Below, one piece after another: positions 1 through 11,086 of a stretch of DNA of 64,000 bases. The number at the start of each line of letters is the position of its first letter. The first letter of the stretch is position 1. Made by a program: the position numbers and the translations under genes. The notes under the pieces are model-generated. The model saw only the letters and a program-made list of their open reading frames with translations. It was not told the origin of the DNA and made no database searches. Source of the stretch: Periplaneta americana (taxonomy: Eukaryota > Arthropoda > Insecta > Blattodea > Blattidae); NCBI RefSeq assembly GCF_040183065.1, contig NC_091120.1, positions 170,436,488 to 170,500,487 on the forward strand, given 5' to 3'.

Positions 1-780
1 CAGCTACGTCATTACTTCGTTACGAAAGGTAATAGAATATCTGAGGTTCTCTATTGCATTCGGTAGAGCGCTCTAGTGTGCTGTGTTAAAGTATCGATAG
101 TACAGCTGGCTCTGATCGATTACAATACTATATTTTGGTCAAAGAGTACAACTTACAGCAATATTATTCTAATTATTCTGTGCTCTTTGGTGTTTTCTTT
201 TGTGGTTACAAGGCATCCATCATCATAAAATGACAGTCGATACGAACAGCTGTTAGGGGGGCGGCCAGTTTTTCTCTATATACAATGCTTAAACAAGGGG
301 TTTCATGTATATAACTACTGCAAAGCAATTCCATTGTATAGTTACAGCCTGTTTACACATCCATAGCTTATGCATGGTTTATTAGTAACGTTTTCTATCT
401 CAACTCTGCATAAGCCTCGTATAAAAACTATACACGGTTTATTAGTAAGACTGTAAGAAAATATGGTGTAATAGATCTAAAGACTCAATTTATGGTACGT
501 ACCAACAGTAAACAAAATCTCTCTCTTTTTTTTTTTAAGGAAAGAATAATGGAAGTTTTGTCATAACATCATCTGACATTATAGAAATACGCCGAACGAT
601 TATACAGATGTTGACAGTTCAATAGCATATTACCACCCATTCTACATCGTGTGAAAACAATGTGATCTAACAATAGAACACTTGTACAATCTTTCTACAC
701 TTATAGGAACATATTTTAGAAAATGGATCTCGGATTCCTTCCGAGGACCATATTTTAAACTTGTTAAACTGACATAGAAG
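1..780. other. No recognisable feature
   Basis: I see no gene, tRNA-like head or clear repeat here. The DNA is A+T-rich, with a short motif (gtttattagtaa) present twice near 377 and 437. Confidence 0.5.
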
Positions 781-791
781 TACATAAAGAG

Positions 792-1046
792 CTACTGGCG
801 TAGCTCAATGGGCTAAGGCCTGCCGATCAGGAGTCGCGCTCGGGCGCGGGTTCGATTCACGCTTGGACTGATTACCTGGTTGGGTTTTTTTCCGATATCC
901 CCAATCGTAAGGCGAATGTCAGGTAATCTATGGCGAATCCTTGGCCTCTTATCGCCAAATATCATCCCGCTATCATAAATACCATCGATGCTAAATAATC
1001 TAGTAGTTGATACAGCGTCGTTAAATAATAACCTAAAAGAAAGTAC
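792..1046 (+). mobile_element. SINE-A copy 1 (tRNA-derived SINE)
   Basis: The head resembles a tRNA, with an A box (tagctcaatgggctaagg) and a B box (ggttcgattc), followed by a non-tRNA body ending in gcgtcgttaaataa. It is bounded by tacataaagag (781-791) and tacataaaaag (1047-1057), an 11-bp target-site duplication with one mismatch. A second copy lies inverted at 57730-57959. It would be made by RNA polymerase III and moved by LINE enzymes. It is a SINE, not a functional tRNA gene. Confidence 0.85.
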
Positions 1047-1138
1047 TACATAAAAAGCAGATGTCAGCACACAAATTAAAGTTATCAGTGCAACACGACT
1101 TTACATAAAAATGTTGTAAGACAATATTTAACGTAGTC

Positions 1139-1179
<41 letters not shown>

Positions 1180-1192
1180 TAACAATAACAAA
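1139..1192. repeat. (AAT)n / (AAC) microsatellite
   Basis: A run of taa triplets changes into taacaa units. Confidence 0.95.
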
Positions 1193-1328
1193 GTGTTATG
1201 TACACTAGACCTGAGTTCTATTATATGACTAATTCATGCATGTGACGTTTATTTCATACTATAGTTATGATAATAAGCTAATGCATGGTAGCCCTACTTA
1301 TATTTCCAACTAAAACATTAGGTATGTG

Positions 1329-1857
1329 ATGAAAGAGTAATGGAACGGAGAAAAATTATCTCCGGCGCCGGGATTTGAACCCGGGTTTTCAGCTCTACGT
1401 GCTGATGCTTTATTCACTAAGCCACACCGGATACCACCCCGGCGTCGGACAGAATTGTCTCTGATTAAGTTCCAACTCTTGGGTTCCCTCTAGTGGCTGC
1501 CCTCTGCACAACGTCATAGATGTCTATGAACGTAGGACCGAAGTCCACACATGTGCTGAGGTGCACTCGTTATGAGTGACTAGTTGGCCGGGATCCGACG
1601 GAATAAGCCCCGTCTTAAATCACGAAGTGATTTACGCATATCATATATATTATTTTAATGTACCGAAGTACATATGATATTTCCATGGTATCCGGTGTGG
1701 CTTAGTGGATAAAGCATCAGCACGTAGAGCTGAAAACCCGCGTTCAAATCCCGGCGCCGGAGGGTATTTTTCTCCGTTCCATTACTCTTTCATCGTATAG
1801 TGACGCAGAATATCTGCTTGGAAATATCATATGTACTTCGGTACATTAAAATAATAT
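1329..1857. mobile_element. SINE-C copy 1, inverted dimer
   Basis: The left part (1329-1682) is a minus-strand unit: box B reads as gatttgaacccg and the box A complement is near 1420. It continues through a long 5' body to about 1682. The right part (1683-1857) is a plus-strand unit starting at the tRNA-like head (ggcttagtggataaagc) and running past ctccgttccattactctttc. The two tRNA-like regions are inverted relative to one another. The whole block is bounded by one exact 12-bp duplication, attaggtatgtg (1317-1328 and 1858-1869), so it looks like one insertion event. A 38-bp inverted repeat pairs 1644-1681 with 1820-1858. Confidence 0.85.
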
Positions 1858-1869
1858 ATTAGGTATGTG

Positions 1870-2423
1870 TTTTTATTTTACAGTTGTATATTATGTGATA
1901 TGGAAGCGGATAAATAATAATTGTTCGTTTCTCGTCCACATCAAAGCAAACGTGTGTTTACAATATAGACCTAATGTAATGCCTTACGCAGCTGGCAGTG
2001 TTTTGTTAATAATAGTTAATAGTAATGATTTTATTTTCATCTGAACTATTACTGCAAAATGCATTTGTATTTCTGTTCGTTCTATATATTGTCAATTAAC
2101 TACACAACGTCTTTGGTTACGGTATAAAATTGTTCCAGTCTTCTTTTATTTCGTTCCAAACTAACGGTAACTAAGCTTGACTATGTCCATAACGTGGTCG
2201 CTTTAAATATTAATATGATTTTTATTTTCATTTATCCATTCAGATCGATTTATAAGAGACACCAAACACATATTAAACGTTCAACATTCCACAGTACAGC
2301 CGTCTGCTAGCCGGTGCTTGTCCCAAAGCATGGCGGCCGACGCAAGCTTCAATTTGTCCCTACGGTTCAAACATATATCTCGTATTTCTCTATATGTTCC
2401 GTTTTCTAAAAAATTTACTCCTT
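1870..2423. other. No recognisable feature
   Basis: A+T-rich unique-looking DNA between the SINE-C dimer and the RTE insertion. No open frame here resembles a known family. Confidence 0.5.
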
Positions 2424-2437
2424 GTGGACAATGTAAG

Positions 2438-3225
2438 AGGAGAAAATCCACAAGCGATTAGGGACAACACGGGAATTTTACTGGAAGCAAGTAAAGATAT
2501 AGGTTTGGAAGTAAATCCCGAAAAGACAAAGTATATGATTATGTCTCGTGACGAGAATATTGTACGAAATGGAAATATAAAAATTGGAAATTTATCTTTT
2601 GAAGAGGTGGAGAAGCTCAAATATCTTGGAGCAACAGTAACAAATATAAATGATACTCAGGAGGAAATTAAACACAGAATAAATATGGGAAATGCCTGTT
2701 ATTATTCGGTTGAGAAGCTTTTATCATCCAGTCTGCTGTCGAAAAATCTGAAAGTTAGAATTTATAAAACAGTTATATTGCCGGTAGTTCTTTATGGTTG
2801 TGAAACTTGGACTCTCACTTTGAGAGAGGAACATAGGTTAAGGATGTTTGAGAATAAGGTGCTTAGGAAAATATTTGGGGCTAAGAGGGAGAATGGAGAA
2901 AGTTACACAGCACAGAACTGCACGCATTGTATTCTTCACCTGACATAATTAGGAACATTAAATCCAGACGTTTGAGATGGGCAGGGCATGTAGCACGTAT
3001 GGACGAATCCAGAAGTGCATATAGAGTGTTAGTTGAGAAGCCGGAGGGAAAAAGACTTTTAGGGAGGCCGAGACGTAGATGGGAGGATAATATTAAAATG
3101 GATTTGAGAGAGGTGGGATATGATGATAGAGACTGGATTAATCTTGCTCAGGATAGGGACCGCTGGCGGGCTTATGTGAGGGCGGCAATGAACCTCCGGG
3201 TTCCTTAAAGCCAGTAAGTAAGTAA
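2438..3225 (+). mobile_element. 5'-truncated RTE-type LINE, copy 1
   Basis: This is the 3' part of a non-LTR retrotransposon, starting just after the YADD box of the reverse transcriptase and ending in a (taag)n tail. An exact 14-bp target-site duplication, gtggacaatgtaag, lies at 2424-2437 and 3226-3239, so both ends are certain. Other copies in this window are at 5028-5096 (-), 13624-13793, 14651-15001 and 17967-18925. Confidence 0.92.
2439..3208 (+). pseudogene. RTE reverse transcriptase C-terminus, frameshifted
   Basis: The first frame carries the post-YADD thumb and connection region ([15 protein letters not shown], then FKYLG-like KLKYLGATVTNIND, then LPVVLYGCETWTL). The second frame, from about 2927, carries the conserved tail (RLRWAGHVARMDESR, LGRPRRRWEDNIKMDLREVG) and stops at 3208. 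Compared with the copy near 18470, about 13 bases (tgaagttacagga) are missing near 2888, which explains the frameshift. It lacks the endonuclease, the catalytic palm and a promoter, so it is dead. The ATG at 2394 lies outside the insertion and is not a real start. Confidence 0.88.
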
Positions 3226-3371
3226 GTGGACAATGTAAGTGTGGTTATGGGTAAGGTAACAATACTAAACACATGCAGGGTAATTAGTGAGAAGTTTCGC
3301 ATTTTTCTCAAAATGATCTCTGCATGTCTAGTCTCGTTTCTAAACTCAATACCACAATACTGCTTCAATTG

Positions 3372-3470
3372 TTTGAGGGAAAACCTCGGAAAAAACTCAA
3401 CCAGGTAGCTTGTCCCAACCAGGATCTGAATGCGGGCCCGGTCGTTTGACGGATACTCCACAGTAGTGGA
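3372..3470 (-). mobile_element. SINE-B fragment (decayed)
   Basis: The motif gagggaaaacctcggaaaaa followed by a damaged box B complement matches the two better SINE-B copies at 7191 and 24635. Only about 100 bp of the head-proximal part remains. Confidence 0.65.
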
Positions 3471-3529
3471 TTAAATTGGAACTTATCTATGCATATATCT
3501 TTCAAGGTAAAACTCAGGTATTTGATTCA

Positions 3530-3865
3530 TTACTTTTGAAGACTGTCGATGTTCCCAAGGGAATGCGCTTTCAGTTGCTGGCCGTAACTTTGTAACAATT
3601 CGCAGCCCTCGATATCGAGTTGGACTGATGTTATTACTGGAGCGGAGCCTGGAAGGCCATAACCCGGGCTGGCACAGGCTTCAATCTGAAGTGGCGGTCG
3701 TACATCATGGAGAGAGGAGTTATTATCGTTATCAGTCGGTTTCCCACACAGCACAAGACTTGGCCCACTTCTCAGACACGTCTCGTCTTCCAGCAAGAAG
3801 GACCTACGTCCATGGTAATAGGTAGAGGTATCACCATCAGTCACCAGATTTCGTTTGAAAATCAA
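3530..3865 (-). other. Unrecognised open frame, higher GC
   Basis: A 111-codon minus-strand frame overlaps a 65-codon plus-strand frame in a locally G+C-richer stretch. I recognise no domain, signal peptide or repeat in either. It may be chance or a piece of an unknown repeat. Confidence 0.2.
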
Positions 3866-3907
3866 CTTTTCATTGACGATGTGTTCACTTTCATAAAAAT
3901 TAATGTT

Positions 3908-5021
3908 ATCAACAGTAATGTCACTAGAGGTTTTGATTTATCTAGAGAAAATCAAAACTCGAGTGGGATTTCATTGACTATTACACGATTAGAAGAAGGT
4001 ATATAAAGATTAGAAGTAACGAAGTATTCCAATACAATAAAATATTAATTAACTTACGAAAATACAACTGGCTTCAAATGTATTATTGTACCATCTCAAC
4101 ATTACAAATATTACGCTACATCTAGCCTAGTAGTGTGTTATGATTAGCTGTTTTCTTGCTATCAGTTGTGCCAACTATGGAATCTTCATTGAACTCTGTG
4201 GACGGTTACTAGTCAAGAAAGCTTTGTTGATTCAGTTTCATTTTTATTTAAACATTTGCATTCCACTTCAATCATCCGGATCCCAGTAATCAACATCACT
4301 TGACAGATGATTTTCAATAAATCTTAGTATTAAACAATCTCTGATACGTGACTATCCATAATATCATACAGAAGAAGCTATAACAAATATAACCTAAATA
4401 ATATAAACAAATGTTAGAAAAGTTTTAATTAGGGATGATGAAATAAACAAGAAACGTTTTAATTAACGATGAAAAAATAAAAAATAAACATGAATAATTT
4501 TAAAAGAAGCAATTATTGAAAGTACAATTTTTGAACTTGAATGTTTTAGTGGTTGGTGGTTCAATTGATGTTATATTGGACGTGTGCGTAAAAGAAGTGA
4601 ACTCGTTGATGTACATGGTGTATCCCTCAACTTATTCAGGATTTCCGAATGGTGTTCTTCATTTATTTGTAAATAGGGTTTCAGGGAAGATGCATAGCTA
4701 TGACCAGTGATCTTTATTAATTATTGTTCTTGAATGCCAATGCGAGTCATATTTGAAAGTGCTGTGCATCGACTGCAGTGGTTTGTAATTTTCTGTTTTT
4801 TGACGTCCAAACCAGTGCAGTTTGAAATGTTGGCAAACAAAGAAACAAATGCTAGGGTAGTGATAAAAATAAACAAATGCTAGGGACGCGATAAAATTAA
4901 ACAAATGCTAGGGACGCGATAAAATTGTGAGATAAGCAGCCATGATTGGTTGAAAGACGTCCTTTCGTACCGTTTTATTGGTCAAAAGTAGTGTGACGTA
5001 GTAAAAGTGTAATAGTCAATA
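3908..5021 (+). repeat. 1.1-kb interspersed repeat, copy 1
   Basis: Nearly the whole stretch is matched by 54378-55452 in the same orientation. Both begin with atcaacagtaat and a small hairpin (gttttgatt ... aatcaaaac) and end in gtaatagtcaa. The inner motif ttgactattacac near the left end is inverted at the right end, suggesting short terminal inverted repeats of a DNA transposon. I see no transposase. Confidence 0.8.
4840..4926. repeat. Three tandem ~28-bp units inside the 1.1-kb repeat
   Basis: The unit aaacaaatgctagggacgcg plus gataaaatt is repeated about three times. The second copy of the repeat has the same array at 55272-55357. Confidence 0.85.
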
Positions 5022-5027
5022 TTATAC

Positions 5028-5096
5028 ACTTACTTATTTACAAATGGCTTTTAGAGAGCCCGGAGGTTCATTGCCGCCCTCACATAAGCCCGATAT
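5028..5096 (-). mobile_element. RTE LINE 3' end fragment
   Basis: Reverse-oriented RTE tail: (ctta)n, then the complement of the final codons and of the cattt-gtaag tail. It covers only about 65 bp of the element and directly follows the 1.1-kb repeat. Confidence 0.8.
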
Positions 5097-6850
5097 TAGC
5101 TAGATAAATAATGACTATAGGTGGCCACCATGCAATTTCAGTATTATTGTAGTACAAAATATGTCCGCTCTTTCTAATGAATTGTACCCTATATTTAAAT
5201 TATGTTTGTTAAAAAGGTAGATTTTTCGGCTAAAGAACGAAATTTTTATTTCATTACTGATATCCTGGGAGATGTCGACATTTGGAAGATCTTGATACTT
5301 TTAGGAAAAGTAGCCATTGCGAGCACTGTTCCCAATGAAAAAGTGTTTACTTAGCAACTTCTGAATATCTCCAAGTTTCTCTGGGTTTAATTTTATCACT
5401 ATTTTAAATGGTGAAGGATTCACTTACAATCGTTTTTCTTTAGCACGTTCCCATGACTAAATTTAAGTTTTCCAGTGAGTTAAGTCGTACTCTCCAACGT
5501 ATTGCGCCCCAAACTCAACAAAGAGTACCTTGATACAATAAGTATAGAGAAATGTCTTGAGGCTTTATGAAACATATTTTGTTGTTACAGTGAAAAATAA
5601 CAAATTGAAATAGATTGAAACACAAAATAATATACGAAATAACGTCAAGAAGATGTGAATTACAGTCATGGTCCCTTTGAATGATGCCTGAAAATAGCTA
5701 TTAATCCTTTGCGTGTTTGTTTTTTAAAATAATGTGTTTGATCTGTAACTACAGTCAGTGTATTGTTATTAGTATCTCTTTGTTGTTACCTATTGCTTTA
5801 AAAAGAATGTGTTTAATTTGTAATCTTAAGTCATTTTTCTACTATTCCTTTACTGTACTGTTTACATTTGTTTTTAAATCTTTTGTATTGCCCCTACCAT
5901 TATATATTGCCCTTCAAGAATTTCGGTATTCGTTAGTTGTAAGTTATTGCTTGTGTTATATTTTAATTATTGTAATTGTTCCTGAATCATGTATGTAACT
6001 TGTAACCGTAAATCATTGCTTGTAATGTCCCTTTATTACTCTTAACTGTTTCATTGTTCACGAATTAAGTATTCATTTGAAAGTGAAACTTTGTTCTATT
6101 AATCTACTATTGATTATTTTTTAAGATCGTGATTTACTCTGAAACGGTTAGACATTCTTGCATACCTTTCATATTGATTATTCCTCAAACATCTCATTAA
6201 TCTTTAACAGGAGCCATTCTTTCACTAATGTGCATGCTTCTACATAATTCATGTGAATTGTAACTGTGACCACTATTTTATGTTATCACTTTACTATTGT
6301 TTATTGGTTATAAAATATGTATTTTGATGCCAACTATAACCCTAATAAACCTCAGAGTGATAATAATAAAAAATAAACTCATGGTATCCCAAAATCCTCG
6401 TATATCAATAAAATTTCGAGGTAAAGGGGAATGTAATCATTAAAACATGCAAATTCGTCAGAGTGTAAACACTAACAGGTCGCCATGACAGCTTTAAGCT
6501 ATTTTCAGCAATCTCATTGGCTGAAATAATCATGTCCGCATTTTAACCAAATTATGTATGGAGGTGTACGATTATAAAAGAGACAACATACTTCAACGTT
6601 CACAAAAGCATGTAAATGCCCGTTTCGGAAATAAACGGGCCACAGATTTGGAAAGAGTGCGAAAAGTACTACAAGAATTGATCCTTAATTAAATTTCGAT
6701 AAAATGTCCGTCTTTGATACCAGACTCCTCACATGTCAGTTTTTCTTTCATTATTTACGCTACTTTATTCGAGAAATATACTGTCAGTGATCCGATGAAT
6801 TTCTACTTAAAAACAGAGGTAGGTTCAACGGCATGAGGAGAGGATAGCTA
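5097..6850. other. No recognisable feature
   Basis: A+T-rich DNA. A 93-codon hydrophobic frame at 5717-5998 has low-complexity composition and no recognisable family. I would not call it a gene. Confidence 0.45.
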
Positions 6851-6854
6851 TTCT

Positions 6855-7060
6855 TTTGAGTGAATATATCTTTAATATCAGACGATACATGGGTTACCAG
6901 GGCGGAAACATCGATGTAACGATGTAAGGATGATCCGACATCATAACTACATGAATAACAACACCACTGAAATAAATGCGATCTCGTTCGATCGGGTATA
7001 CTACTACGACGCGAACATGAACTTGGGGGGGGGGGGCGACTGGCGGCCATTTCTCGGGCG
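6855..7060. repeat. Two-module repeat, order A-B
   Basis: Module A (about 6855-6965, ending near tgtaacgatgtaagg) is followed by module B (about 6967-7055: tgaaataaatg, then tctcgttcgatcgggtat, then ggcgactggcggccattt). Both modules recur near 9285-9580 in the opposite order. Confidence 0.6.
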
Positions 7061-7190
7061 CGCGAAGATTACCTAGGGGTTTTTTGCACCAAAGGACAGC
7101 CTTGAATTTGTTTCTTATTCCAATGGATATGTATCCAACAACAATAGTGGGATCTGGACTAATATACCCATTGATTAAATATTGCATTTT

Positions 7191-7438
7191 TAGTAGGTTA
7201 TTTTACGACGCTTTATCAACATGTTTGGTTATTTAGCGTATGAATGAGATGAAGGTGATAATGCCGGTGAAGTGAGTCCGGGGTCCAGCACCGAAAGTTA
7301 CCCAGCATTGGCTCATATTGGGTTGAGGGAAAATCTCGGAAAAAACCTCAACCAGATAACTTGCCCCGATCGGGAATCGAACCCGGGCAACCTGGTTTCG
7401 CGGCCAGACACGCTAACCGTTACTCCATAGGTGTGGAC
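7191..7438 (-). mobile_element. SINE-B copy (tRNA-derived)
   Basis: Read on the minus strand it starts with a tRNA-like head (box A region ggagtaacggttagcgtg, box B gggttcgattcccg), runs through a gagg-ttttttccgagatttt body, and ends in gcgtcgtaaaataa. The exact 13-bp target-site duplication aatattgcatttt is at 7178-7190 and 7439-7451. Confidence 0.9.
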
Positions 7439-7739
7439 AATATTGCATTTTACAGAATATTCAGTTTATTCCTTCTTCTCTTCGTTTCACTGTAGTCAAA
7501 AACTTGTGTCGCAGCGAATCTAGCTCGAAAAGAGATACAGAGGCCACTTTTGCTCCAGGGTTGGTACAGTGACCTCCGACCAAATCCATTAGATGTATAG
7601 CTTGTAAAAATAGAAGCACAAAGTTTTTCAGATAAAATTTTGCACATTAAAATTGTGATGCAGGCTGAGTTACTTATCTGTGCACTCTGAACGCGGAATA
7701 TTCTATACAATATTTCTTAAGATTCCTTTTCTTTATAGT

Positions 7740-8660
7740 TTTTTCTGCCGTTCTTTCTTTCTTTTTTCGTTGCTTTCTTTCTTTTTTCGTTGCTTTCTTT
7801 TTACTTTTTATTTTCCTCCCTTTCGTCTCTCTAATGCTTGTTTTCTTACTGGTCCATATTGTAATTCATTCCTTCCTTCCATCTCTTTTTCTTTCTAGTC
7901 CAAACTATAATTCTTTTCTTCATTCCATCTCTTTTTCTTTCTTTCTCATACTGTAATTATTTCCTTGCTTCTATCTCTTTTTCTTTTTGGCTCATACTGA
8001 AATTCTTTTGTTCCTTCTATTTCTATTTTTTTCTGGCCCATACTGTAATTCTTTCCTTCCTTCCATCTCTTTTTCTTTCTGACCCATACCATAATTCTTT
8101 TCTTCATTCCATTTCTTTTTCTTTCTGGTACATACTGTAATTATTTCCTTCCTTCCACCTCTTTTTCTTTCTGGCCCATACTGTAATTCTTTCCTTCCTT
8201 CCACCTCTTTTTCTTTCTGACCCATACCATAATTCTTTTCTTCCTTCTATTTCTATTTTTTTCTGGCCCATACTGTAATTCTTCCCTTCCTTCCATCTCT
8301 TTTTCTTTCTGACCCATACCATAATTCTTTTCTTCATTCCATTTCTTTTTCTTTCTGGTACATACTGTAATTATTTCCTTCCTTCCACCTCTTTTTCTTT
8401 CTGGCCCATACTATAATTCTTTCCTTCCTTCCATCTCTTTTTCTTTCTGACCCATACCATAATTCTTTTCTTCATTCCATTTCTTTTTCTTTCTGGTTCA
8501 TACTGTAATTATTTCCTTCCTTCCACCTCTTTTTCTTTCTGGCCCATACTGTAATTCTTTCCTTCCTTCCATCTCTTTTTCTTTCTGGCCCATACTGTAA
8601 TTTTTTTCTTCCATCCATCTCTTTTTCTTTCTGACCCATATTATAATTTTGTCCTTCCTT
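7740..8660. repeat. 46-bp pyrimidine-rich minisatellite
   Basis: From about 7850 a unit of 46 bp (ccttccttccatctcttttt, then ctttctggcccatactgtaatt) is repeated about 17 times. The taatt landmark recurs from 7862 to 8643 at almost exactly 46-bp spacing. Units vary by cccatac/ccatacc and attcc changes. A short ctttttcgttg repeat precedes it. Open frames read through this array are artefacts. Confidence 0.92.
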
Positions 8661-8891
8661 CCATCTGTTTTCTTTCTCTACTCTTCATTTTTCTTTTCTT
8701 TATTTCTCATTCATTATCGTTTACCTTTCTCTCTTCGTTCCTTTATCTGTTTTCTTTCTCTCTTTTTCATTATTTGTTTCTTTGTACTTTCTTACATTTT
8801 TACCTTTTCTCCTGTTCCTTCTTTTATTTTTCTTTATTGTTATAATTGTTTCTTCTTTTTATTCCTACATATTTTCCTTTGTCTCTACTGC

Positions 8892-8894
<3 letters not shown>

Positions 8895-8930
<36 letters not shown>

Positions 8931-8931
8931 G

Positions 8932-8969
<38 letters not shown>

Positions 8970-8982
8970 TACTACTATTATT
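8895..8982. repeat. (ATT)n microsatellite
   Basis: About 27 ATT triplets, broken once by ATG near 8930, ending in three ACT triplets. Confidence 0.97.
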
Positions 8983-9284
8983 TATTTTCATGCATTTCAT
9001 TTGTTTCTTGTTTTCTTTCATTTTTCAATTTTTATGTTTTCCTCTTTATACTTTTCTGCTTGTTTCCTCTTTAATTCCATTGCCACTATTGACAACAGCA
9101 TTGACATCTACCAGGCGCAACGAGATCATCCGTAAGCAACGCAATCCAAGTAGGCTCTTTGTGCACCCATTTTGGGTTCGGTTGCATGCCGGTTGCGCTA
9201 CACGGCTAAGCCGGCTCCAGAGAGAACAGCGATGTAAAGTTTGCAGGTTACCAATTCCGACACTATAAATTCGTAACTAATACC

Positions 9285-9580
9285 ATGATTGAAATAAATG
9301 TGGTCTCGTTTGATCGGGTATACGACTACGATGCGAGCATGACCTTGAGTTGACGCCGCTCATGCGCGGATGGGGGCCGGCGGCGACTGGCAGCCATTTT
9401 GGGCGTGGAAGAAAATTTTCTGGCAGTAATTATATCTCGTGACTCTGATGCGTTAGCGCGCTGATTTTGGTGCCGAACGAAAATTCACGTGAATACAGTA
9501 CGTCTTTAAATTCAGATCGACACATGAAGTACCAAGATGGAAACGGCAATGTAACGTTTGCATGGTGATCATGAATAAAT
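9285..9580. repeat. Two-module repeat, order B-A
   Basis: Module B (about 9288-9405) precedes module A (about 9483-9577). They match the modules at 6855-7060 in reversed order but the same orientation. Confidence 0.55.
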
Positions 9581-9866
9581 TCTAAATTTTTCGTCAAGCA
9601 GAAGTGGTAATCGGTCACATAATTTTAACATAATCAAGCCAAAGCCTGATAAATTTTCGGAACTACAAAAGGCATAGCTGTCTTCTTTCCTTTCTACTAC
9701 TCTCATAAAATGACAAAGCAAGTATAAAAAGATATCTTTGCGGCCCAAAACCTATCCTGATGACCTAGAGGACAGCCAAAGTAGAGTTTGTCATTTTTTT
9801 TTTTTTTTGTAAAAGTGGGTGTAATGTTTTTCTTTTGTGATTTCGGAGTGAATTTTCCACAAAATA

Positions 9867-10295
9867 CAGTAGAGCGTCGATAATCCGAACGACAGTAATC
9901 TGAACCGTCGAAAATCCGAACCCGAACCCTCAATTTCTTTTTATTCATTCTCGGCCCTTTCGACCCTGCTCGCCTAGAGACGAATATAAATTGGCTGAAT
10001 AAAATGCCGAGTGCACGGTAACACAGCTTGCCTGTCTACGACAAGTTAGAGACTTGGCTGCAAAGAAACGAAGCTCAGTAAAAATTCAAAAAAAGATCAA
10101 AGACTTTTTAAAATTTGTCTAGTGTTGTTTGTAGCAGAGTATGTAGGCTATGCCTACTGAAATCTTTAAAGTTAATACAGTATGTAGTTAAAATTATTTT
10201 TTGTGTCGTTTTTGCTCTATGTTCGAAAATACGAACGAGTCGATACTCCGAACAGAGTTGAACACCAATTAGTTCGAATTATCGACGCTCTACTG
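9867..10295. mobile_element. pogo/Tigger-type MITE, 429 bp
   Basis: Terminal inverted repeats of 24 bp start cagtagagcgtcgataatcc and differ at one base between the ends. TA dinucleotides flank both ends (9865-9866 and 10296-10297), as expected for the Tc1/mariner/pogo group. No transposase frame is visible, so it would depend on an enzyme supplied elsewhere. Confidence 0.88.
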
Positions 10296-10667
10296 TATAT
10301 AACAAATTATTTGGAACTTTATTACTTGACATTATGTCTCGTGTATACTTATTGTGAATGTCTACCACGATCATTGGTTTTTATCACTCTTTAAAATCGT
10401 TAAAAATTAATTCAAAGACGTAGGACAGCAATAAATTACTTTACTAGGCACTATTCGGACTTGTTAACTCCATCATACTTTCTTTACAACTGCTTGACTG
10501 AAAAGACAGAATATTGAGCAACGGGTTGAAGGACATCTCAGATAGGCCCTACCATTATTCTCTCTTCCTGCTAAACCTAGCCTACATTTCTGAGGGATTT
10601 TTGACCTTGTCTTATTCATAGAACAATATACAACTCCTTGCTGTAAGATGAAATTATTTTTTCAGTA
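10296..10667. other. No recognisable feature
   Basis: A+T-rich spacer between the MITE and the next repeat. Confidence 0.5.
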
Positions 10668-10870
10668 TTCAGTGTCGGTTTTTTAGACTAAATAGCGTGC
10701 ACGAAAATGTGTGAATTTTATGTTTGTTTTAATTCATCTATAGTTTGTAACTCAAAAACAGACCCCGATAGAGGCTTTCTGGTGATATATTCGAATTTAG
10801 CGTTTAAAAATCATGTTAGAACACATGTTTTCGTTTAGGTTACAAAATAACTGTTAACTATCTGTAGTGT
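10668..10870. repeat. Interspersed repeat X, copy 1
   Basis: Shares cagtgtcggtttttgagact-like starts, the phrase gtgatatattcgaattta and cacatgttttcgtttagg with 19828-20035. Family unknown. No terminal repeats seen. Confidence 0.7.
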
Positions 10871-11086
10871 AATTTAATAAATTAACCCACGAAAATCACA
10901 ATGTTAATTTATCTAGATTTATAAATATTTTACGAAGATGGCTTACCGACGATTCTTTTATAGTGCGAATGAATATTTTGAACTAGCAGGAACCCTTCAA
11001 TTTTAATTCTAATTCTAATTTTAATTTTATATGAATTTTGTATTATTCATTGACCATTCACATAGAATATAGCCTATATTTTTATG

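Noticed and set aside
2394..2437. N-terminal extension of the RTE frame
   Set aside because: Lies outside the insertion, as the target-site duplication starts the element at 2438.
5717..5998. 93-codon hydrophobic frame
   Set aside because: Biased composition in T-rich DNA with no family, signal or neighbour to support it.
7992..8337. Lys/Glu-rich minus-strand frames
   Set aside because: Reading of the 46-bp minisatellite.
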